A program made the translations under genes and the position numbers. The notes under the pieces are model-generated. The model saw only the letters and a program-made list of their open reading frames with translations. It had not been told where the DNA came from and searched no databases. A DNA stretch of 64,000 bases from Meishania sp964351985 (lineage in GTDB: Bacteria > Bacteroidota > Bacteroidia > Flavobacteriales > Flavobacteriaceae), in contig CAYGPR010000018.1 of NCBI GenBank assembly GCA_964351985.1, positions 1-64,000 on the forward strand, in the 5' to 3' direction. Below are positions 61,801 to 64,000 of this stretch, one piece after another; position 1 is the stretch's first letter; every line of letters starts with the position of its first letter.

Positions 61801-64000
61801 TTCAACGCCGTGCCACCGGGTACATTTTGGGTGAGACGAAGCGATTTTATTTTATTCAAATCGGATAAAGCTACATCCATCCTATTGGCTTCGGGCCAAA
61901 CTTCATCTTCTGAGGACGCACCCCAATCGGTGAATTCCAACGGTAGTTCTATTTGATAAAAGTTCTGGGAAAAGTCAGTCCCTATTCTTAAAAAACCCAC
62001 TAAGGGTTTCATACCCTCAGGAAAATCACTTTGATCGATTTCCTCGGCATGCATGAACATTTTTATCTTTTCATACTGCCGTATGTCGATATCCAAATTC
62101 TTGAAAACACCACGTGAATCTTGCGACTGCAAGTTTTCGACCAAAAAAGAAAGGGATGCCTCATTTTGGCGAATGATCGTATTGTTGTTGTTCAAACGCT
62201 CTCGAATCACTCCGGGAGGCAAGACATACGGAATCGGAATTCTTCCTTCGTTCTCCTCGATATTCACCGTATTTACGTCAACTGTAGTTCCATCATCCGA
62301 AGGGTCATTATCAATGGTCTCATCTTGCAAGGTTTTGGTATACGCACGCCAATCACTTCTACCTAAATCAAGGCTGGCAAATCGCAGCACCACATCATCG
62401 GAGAAGCCGGTAAGATACATTCTCATAAAACTTATAGAACGGAAATCGGTTATTCCGCCGACGGCATTCGTGAAATCACTTAGTGGAATCTTATATTGGA
62501 TCCATCTTCGTTGTAAAGTAGAACCGTCGGGAAGTTCAGGAGTCTCATCTTCCTTGATATCGGTAACATACTTATCATTTGTGTTAGTAAACGGTTTGAT
62601 ATCTATACGGTATTCATAGTAACTATTGACCGTGTTCATGGTCAGGTCGCGATCGATATCTTCCACATCGGGCAAAGTCGTAGACCCTCTATTGGTGTTG
62701 GTTACCGTCACTGGCGAGTTGCCATCGGGATTGTTAAAATCTCGATATCTTTCCAAAATACCACCATCACGGTTCAGGTAGTACGTATAGTTGTCCCTGG
62801 CAGGGTCTTCCACAGGTCCATCATATATTGTGGCCTCTGCCAAATCATCAAGACCATCGTACCCTATATCTTGCAAAGCCCGATTATTCTCATTGGCATC
62901 AAAGGCATAGACCAAAGCCTGTGTCTGTGGCACTTCTCCCCATGAAGTTTCAAACGGGAATTCGGTATTGTCCGAATCGGGCAAACCATTTTCATATTGT
63001 TTTTTACCATCTTTCAGCACATCCTCCGAGATATTACCCAAGTTTATAACGAGCTCACCATCATTATCATTGGTCGCAATACCATCAACATACGGATCCA
63101 AGACCCAGAACTGCACGAACTCCACGTTCGCCTGCTCAAAATTAGTGCTGCTTAACGAACGCATAATACCGCCCCATTTTTCTTCGGGAGGAGTACTCGT
63201 GGGATTGTCGAAATCAGGATTGGCATTGTAGGGTCCTTTTTCATTTGGATAGTACGCCAAATCCAACGTTCCTTGCACTGTAGTCTGCCCTATTGCTACA
63301 TCGATCTGCGGAAAGACCTCATCGATAAAAATTCTTCGTGTGGCATTGCTCGATATATCACTATCACTAATTTCCGAAGGACGCTGGTTGGTATAAAAAA
63401 TAGGGTCGATGGTATACCAGGCCATTTTGGCCCTTCCGTACCCGTTTAACAAGTTGTTGGGGTCGGTAGGTGTAGTGCCATACAGTTTTTCGTTAGGCAA
63501 TTCCCCAAACTCCAAAGGAGTACTGGCCATAGTCCAACCTAAGGAAGACCTGATATCGATCAAGGCTTGAGCTCCCTCAAAATCATCCAAATACGTGGTG
63601 GTCTCGCCTTGAAAATCGGCATTTTTAGGGGAATTCGGTCTCAACCAAGCCACCTCACCTCGAACGGAAAGGTTAGAGGGCACATCCGTATCGATATTGG
63701 GCAGATGGTTAACCATGCGCGTCAAGAAGGGAATCTCGGTCGAGAAATTACCGTTGACCCCAAAAATGGTATTGTTGACGGGTTCTGTACCGTAATTTGA
63801 TTTCTGGGTCAGAGGCCGCTCATTTAAATTCAAGAGGGTAGCACCCATGACAAAATTCTTATTGAACTGGTGCTCTACATTGACTCCGGTGAAGCGTCTT
63901 GTCTGCTGTCCAAAAACGGCGTTGTTCTCAACAGAAATATTAATAGGCGTATTGGATGCCTCCAAACTTGGATCCAAGATCTGAACCGTACCGGCTTGAT
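58887..64000 (-). CDS. sprA: Cell-surface protein SprA, T9SS translocon (partial, N-terminus off the right edge)
   Basis: The frame runs unbroken from the right edge to a stop at 58887, about 1700 residues; SprA/Sov proteins are about 2400-2500, so the N-terminal third is missing. Typical SprA stretches are visible: WLRPNSPKNADFQGETTTYLDDFEGAQ, RGEVWFNEMRLVGLDNNGGW, and many beta-strands ending in TINTGFTLRYNFGN. SprA forms the very large outer-membrane channel of type IX secretion and gliding. A possible start at 63977 is only an internal TTG. It lies upstream of gcvH and is separated from it by the gcvH promoter. Confidence 0.95.
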   Translation of the reverse strand, partial: QAGTVQILDPSLEASNTPINISVENNAVFGQQTRRFTGVNVEHQFNKNFVMGATLLNLNERPLTQKSNYGTEPVNNTIFGVNGNFSTEIPFLTRMVNHLPNIDTDVPSNLSVRGEVAWLRPNSPKNADFQGETTTYLDDFEGAQALIDIRSSLGWTMASTPLEFGELPNEKLYGTTPTDPNNLLNGYGRAKMAWYTIDPIFYTNQRPSEISDSDISSNATRRIFIDEVFPQIDVAIGQTTVQGTLDLAYYPNEKGPYNANPDFDNPTSTPPEEKWGGIMRSLSSTNFEQANVEFVQFWVLDPYVDGIATNDNDGELVINLGNISEDVLKDGKKQYENGLPDSDNTEFPFETSWGEVPQTQALVYAFDANENNRALQDIGYDGLDDLAEATIYDGPVEDPARDNYTYYLNRDGGILERYRDFNNPDGNSPVTVTNTNRGSTTLPDVEDIDRDLTMNTVNSYYEYRIDIKPFTNTNDKYVTDIKEDETPELPDGSTLQRRWIQYKIPLSDFTNAVGGITDFRSISFMRMYLTGFSDDVVLRFASLDLGRSDWRAYTKTLQDETIDNDPSDDGTTVDVNTVNIEENEGRIPIPYVLPPGVIRERLNNNNTIIRQNEASLSFLVENLQSQDSRGVFKNLDIDIRQYEKIKMFMHAEEIDQSDFPEGMKPLVGFLRIGTDFSQNFYQIELPLEFTDWGASSEDEVWPEANRMDVALSDLNKIKSLRLTQNVPGGTALNELTFFDVLDGEIIPVTEFAPRPEGSLRIGIRGNPSLGSIRSMMVGVKNIDNLPARGEVWFNEMRLVGLDNNGGWAAVAAIDANIADFANVSATGGRSTSGFGAIDQMPNERLREDAISYDVVTNVNLGQMLPKTWGIQLPFNYGISEEMITPEFDPVYDDLKLQDRIDVAPETSTDGTPTKNDIQEQAEDYTKRTSINFIGVRKERGEEADANFYDIENFTFNYSYNETDHRDFEIANLRDQNVNTGFVYNHAFEPVEVAPFAKKDSVFTGRYWKWLKDLNLSLLPATVSMNADINRQFNQQRFRDVVEPGVEKLVLPELQQRNYQFNWQYALNYSLTKSLRLNLTGSNNRIVRNYFGDELDENNNQEILNELNLWDGFFDIGIPNRHAQQMELNYELPFAKIPALDFISAQYSYRSNFDWQRGGDALNLGIAEQLAEQQALNTGRPVVPVDPRTVTSINTVQNANSHNITTSMSMQKFYDLLGLKKRDGKTTANAAPVRKDKAGNPAKGQETKNKTSGLFNTAVDVLTMVKRLNVNYSETNGTVLPGYTQSIGFVGTARPTIGFVFGSQADVRFEAARRGWLTGFNEFNEQFIQNTNKQLNITATAQPMQDLTIDLVADRQYAISLQENFNVEAWLDPDDDLEALANNFGNFSISTMMIGTAFGKSDEFTSANFEKFKENRIAIANRLAADRGETPGTNGNFPVGYGNTQQDVLLPAFFAAYTGQDANRVNLDVFRKIPIPNWNVKYTGLMRNKWFKKKFKRFSLSHGYRAAYSINSFQTNLERTQLLSENINPVDENGDFLPELILNNVVLTDQFNPLMRVDFEMKNSISVLAEVRTDRTLSLSFDNSLMTEINGREYTVGLGYRVKDVQFVTNIGGNKTRLKGDLNLKADVTLRDNITIIRNLDIDNNQITSGQNLLSIKFGAEYALSKNLAALFFYDHSFSQFAVSTAFPQTTINTGFTLRYNFGN

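Noticed and set aside
61390..62619. Two 188-aa plus-strand reading frames
   Set aside because: Antisense to sprA; composition mirrors the coding strand.

Overview
The window comes from a marine-type member of the Flavobacteriaceae (Bacteroidota). The evidence is a SusC/SusD pair with an ECF sigma factor and FecR anti-sigma factor, several PorP/SprF and gliding-type C-terminal proteins, the type IX secretion protein SprA at the right edge, and promoters of the Bacteroidota form TTTG-N19-20-TAnnTTTG. The clearest promoters lie upstream of tsaB, ctaB and gcvH. No rRNA or complete tRNA was seen.

Left region (1-14.9 kb). A glycan-uptake locus reads leftward: ECF sigma factor, FecR, SusC-like receptor with an STN signalling domain, SusD lipoprotein, a terminator, then an FG-GAP/ASPIC lipoprotein cut by the left edge. 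A divergent GH4 glycosidase (9750-11122) is split into two frames exactly at an in-frame U UUA AAC heptamer. Beside it is a small mobile segment of an excisionase-like HTH protein, an unknown 492-aa protein and a tyrosine recombinase. It ends at what may be the displaced 3' end of a tRNA with an orphan rightward terminator (about 14.82-14.88 kb).

Middle region (14.9-40.8 kb). This holds a GH2 glycosidase, a SanA-like protein, an Nramp-like transporter lacking the usual metal ligands, and a type-B T9SS module (large adhesin-like substrate, PorP/SprF, OmpA-family protein). It continues with fabD, a gamma-carbonic-anhydrase-like protein preceded by a 7-bp tandem repeat, a LytS/LytTR-type two-component pair, DUF4349 and VWA proteins, another PorP/SprF, an Nfu protein with a duplicated N-terminal domain, dodecin, a YyaL/DUF255 protein, MscS, two tandem paralogues of unknown function, and tsaB.

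Right region (40.9-64 kb). A long leftward operon encodes a MacAB-TolC-like export system with four permeases, two adaptors, one ATPase and one TolC. It is followed by a leftward cytochrome oxidase accessory cluster: ctaB, two subunit III proteins, subunit IV, a cysteine-free Sco-like protein, Sco, DUF420 and a small CxxC membrane protein. A 160-bp MITE-like hairpin with TTA target duplication lies between ctaB and a metallo-beta-lactamase-fold protein. The window ends with tonB, vanZ-like, gcvH and the C-terminal two thirds or so of sprA.

Most genes are ordinary flavobacterial core or accessory functions. The points most worth following are the frameshift site in the GH4 gene, the heptamer repeat abutting a start codon, the MITE, the mobile segment with its unknown protein, and the non-canonical Nramp and Sco-like proteins. 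Gene functions are inferred from recognised motifs; no database search was run.
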